Shown here piece by piece: positions 14,646 through 15,595 of a DNA stretch of 15,595 nucleotides; the first letter of the stretch is position 1, and every line of letters starts with the position of its first letter. The notes below the pieces were generated by a model. That model made no database searches, was not told the origin of the DNA, and worked only from the letters and a program-made list of their open reading frames with translations. The DNA comes from an uncultured Bacteroidales bacterium (lineage in GTDB: Bacteria > Bacteroidota > Bacteroidia > Bacteroidales > UBA932): positions 1 to 15,595 of the forward strand of contig CAKMNE010000015.1 in NCBI GenBank assembly GCA_927798505.1, given 5' to 3'. A program made the translations under genes and the position numbers.

Positions 14646-14927
14646 TTACTCGGCAACTGCGTCTCTTACAGCCTCGCTGAGCTTGGTGTAAAGCGCGTCG
14701 GTCCTCTCGAGAATCTCTTTGCGGAGAGCGTTGAAATAAGCCTTCTTGCTTCCTTCAACCTTTGCGCTGACCTTGTCCTTGAGCTCATTGTAAAGCTCAA
14801 TGGCCTCTTCCATAAGTGCTGCTACAGTCTCGTCGGTTGAAGGCCTTACGGCTGCAACGACTGAACAATCCTCAATGAATGCTCCGAGTACGTACTCGAT
14901 GTCCTTCTTGATGTCTCTAAGATTCAT
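14646..14927 (-). CDS. Small helical protein of unknown function
   Basis: A 93-residue protein, acidic and almost certainly all helical: MNLRDIKKDIEYVLGAFIED, then VRPSTDETVAALMEEAIELYNELKD and a C-terminal helix (KKAYFNALRKEILERTDALYTKLSEAV). There is no signal peptide, membrane segment or cysteine pattern. I believe similar short proteins are conserved in Bacteroidales, but I cannot attach a function. The start at 14927 is preferred over the upstream in-frame start near 14972, because that extension would run into tRNA-Met (14956-15029). A 28-base A/T-rich leader separates it from the tRNA; no clear promoter is seen there, so it may be co-transcribed with the two tRNAs. A strong terminator follows. 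Confidence 0.8.
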   Translation of the reverse strand: MNLRDIKKDIEYVLGAFIEDCSVVAAVRPSTDETVAALMEEAIELYNELKDKVSAKVEGSKKAYFNALRKEILERTDALYTKLSEAVRDAVAE

Positions 14928-14955
14928 ATTGTCTTGATTTATAAAAAAAAGAAAG

Positions 14956-15029
14956 TAGCGGGGGTGGGGCATGATCCCACGACCTCCGGATTATGAATCC
15001 GACGCTCTAGCCAGCTGAGCTACCCCGCC
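14956..15029 (-). tRNA. tRNA-Met (anticodon CAT), elongator type
   Basis: A 74-base cloverleaf on the - strand: acceptor GGCGGGG/CCCCGCT (G1-U72 wobble), D-stem GCTC/GAGC, anticodon stem TCGGA/TCCGG with loop TTCATAA, and T-stem GTGGG/CCCAC. The anticodon is CAT. The anticodon stem lacks the three G-C pairs of initiator tRNA and the 1-72 position is not a C-A mismatch, so this is an elongator; a lysidine-modified tRNA-Ile is less likely. The T-loop reads ATCATGC instead of TTCRANY. CCA is not encoded. Confidence 0.9.
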
Positions 15030-15048
15030 GTGAATCTTAAAAGATTTG

Positions 15049-15119
15049 TTGAGATAGAAGGACTCGAACCCTCACTGACAGAGCCAGAATCTGTAGTGCT
15101 ACCATTACACCATATCTCA
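15049..15119 (-). tRNA. tRNA-Gln (anticodon CTG)
   Basis: A 71-base cloverleaf on the - strand: acceptor TGAGATA/TATCTCA with U1-A72 as usual for Gln tRNAs, D-stem GTGT/GCAC, anticodon stem ACAGA/TCTGT with loop TTCTGGC (anticodon CTG, reads CAG), and T-arm GAGGG-TTCGAGT-CCTTC. The discriminator is A and CCA is not encoded. tRNA-Met lies 19 bases downstream, so the two are likely processed from one transcript. Confidence 0.95.
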
Positions 15120-15134
15120 ATGTGTTATTTCAAT

Positions 15135-15147
15135 TCCCGAATCGGGA
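15135..15147. repeat. Perfect 13-base palindrome at the tRNA promoter start site
   Basis: TCCCGA-A-TCGGGA, a 6-base inverted repeat around one base, begins 3 bases after the -7 box and ends 15 bases before tRNA-Gln. The predicted transcription start falls within it. It could be an operator or fold as a short leader hairpin (5 pairs, AAT loop). Confidence 0.7.
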
Positions 15148-15150
15148 GTG

Positions 15151-15181
15151 CAAAGATACAATGCTTTGTCGAAATTGCAAA
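15151..15181 (-). promoter_or_regulatory. Promoter of the tRNA-Gln / tRNA-Met unit
   Basis: On the - strand: TTTTTG (-33 box TTTG at 15178-15181), a 19-base spacer, then TATCTTTG at 15151-15158 followed by CAC. This is a near-ideal Bacteroides-type promoter (TTTG / 19-21 / TAnnTTTG). A run of six A and five T residues lies at and upstream of the -33 box and could act as an UP-like element. The start should be near 15143-15147, leaving a leader of about 25 bases before tRNA-Gln. Confidence 0.85.
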
Positions 15182-15205
15182 AATTTTTTAATAAATCTTT
15201 CGATT

Positions 15206-15595
15206 TCAGTCTCTTTGCAGCAGAACCACGGCCCAGACCTCGCATCCTTCGCCTCTTCCGACAAATCCCAGACGCTCTGTGGTGGTCGCTTTTACGCTCA
15301 CCCTTGAAGCTTCCACACCCAGCACCGGGGCGAGGTGCTCCCGCATGTCGGCGACTCTGGAGGCAATCTTCGGCCTTTGCAGTGCAATGGTGATGTCCGC
15401 ATTGACCACTTTCCAGCCTAGCGCAGTGACTCTTTCCATCACCTTCTGCAGAAGTATGGTGCTGGAGATGCCTTTCCACTCGTCGGAAGTGTCGGGGAAG
15501 AGGTGCCCTATATCCCCTAGAGCCAGGGCTCCAAGCAGCGCATCGCACAGGGCGTGGATTGCCACGTCCCCGTCCGAATGCGCTACAAAGCCTAT
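15206..15595 (-). CDS. ispF: 2-C-methyl-D-erythritol 2,4-cyclodiphosphate synthase, 5' partial
   Basis: The C-terminal 129 residues of IspF, a trimeric zinc enzyme of the MEP (non-mevalonate) isoprenoid pathway. It cyclises CDP-methylerythritol 2-phosphate to MEcPP with release of CMP. Visible motifs: VAHSDGDVAIHALCDALLGALALGDIG, containing the zinc-ligand His of the H-A-x-x-D-A-L-L-G block; FPDTSDEWKG; NADITIALQRPKI (nucleotide binding); and SVKATTTERLGFVGRGEG. The N-terminal D-x-H zinc ligands and the start lie beyond base 15595; the apparent start at 15565 is only an internal GTG. The stop TGA is at 15206-15208. The 86-base gap before tRNA-Gln holds the tRNA promoter and a palindrome, so ispF belongs to a separate transcription unit. 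Confidence 0.97.
   Translation of the reverse strand: MGFVAHSDGDVAIHALCDALLGALALGDIGHLFPDTSDEWKGISSTILLQKVMERVTALGWKVVNADITIALQRPKIASRVADMREHLAPVLGVEASRVSVKATTTERLGFVGRGEGCEVWAVVLLQRD

Noticed and set aside
14941..14954. T-rich run directly after tRNA-Met on the - strand
   Set aside because: No dedicated hairpin precedes it apart from the tRNA itself, and a gene starts 28 bases downstream, so I do not call it a terminator.
14928..14972. 15-residue extension of the small helical protein
   Set aside because: It would begin inside tRNA-Met and encodes an unrelated Phe-rich stretch; the ATG at 14927 starts the regular helical sequence.
15193..15206. Weak hairpin after ispF (AAATC-GAAA-GATTT on the - strand) followed by an A/T run
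   Set aside because: The stem is five mostly A-T pairs and overlaps the stop codon, and the A-tract precedes the T-tract. It is too weak to call a terminator; the A/T run is better explained as part of the tRNA promoter.
1..15595. CRISPR arrays, insertion sequences, attachment sites or defence genes
   Set aside because: I saw no spaced direct repeats, transposase motifs or terminal inverted repeats; the DNA is nearly filled by core genes in two convergent operons.

Overview
The window looks like chromosomal DNA of a Bacteroidetes bacterium, probably order Bacteroidales. Three things point there. The promoters have the Bacteroides-type TAnnTTTG -7 box. Shine-Dalgarno sequences are absent in front of the genes. 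Several small or lineage-typical families occur (DUF3109, long Xaa-Pro aminopeptidase, an endonuclease-motif-less MutL). The DNA is moderately GC-rich and densely coding, with short or overlapping gene junctions. I see no mobile element, CRISPR array, phage gene or obvious foreign segment. No stretch over 300 bases lacks a gene.

Left half, + strand (1-8608). The end of an anaerobic ribonucleotide reductase activase (nrdG) is followed by a tightly packed run: a NIF3-family metal protein, a secreted M16-like protein whose zinc motif is destroyed, a cysteine-rich DUF3109 protein, and a three-domain Xaa-Pro aminopeptidase. Junctions in this run overlap by 4, 1 and 4 bases, so translational coupling is likely. 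After a 28-base gap with a promoter-like sequence come an exported tetratricopeptide-repeat protein and, one base later, a U32-family protein with cysteines expected to hold an iron-sulfur cluster.

Right half, - strand (8601-15595). Reading in the direction of transcription: a partial ispF (isoprenoid synthesis); a strong promoter; tRNA-Gln(CTG); tRNA-Met(CAT); a small helical protein; and a hairpin/T-tract terminator. A second run then follows: a small tail-anchored membrane protein, tsaC/sua5 (tRNA t6A synthesis), mutL (mismatch repair), a rhomboid protease, rsmE (16S rRNA methylation), a YfcE-type phosphodiesterase and radA (recombination). Junctions here overlap by 1-4 bases or are separated by 3-6. 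This is a housekeeping operon of translation-fidelity and genome-maintenance genes. It converges on the + strand operon, and radA and the U32 gene overlap by 8 bases at their 3' ends.

The content is mostly ordinary core genome. The points most worth a second look are: the M16-fold protein with RRLEH in place of HxxEH and a shortened N-terminal lobe; TAnnTTTG-type boxes lying only 4-6 bases before three start codons, which suggests leaderless mRNAs; a tRNA-tRNA-ORF transcription unit with a palindrome at its predicted start; a tRNA-Met with an unusual T-loop; and a MutL lacking the endonuclease motif.
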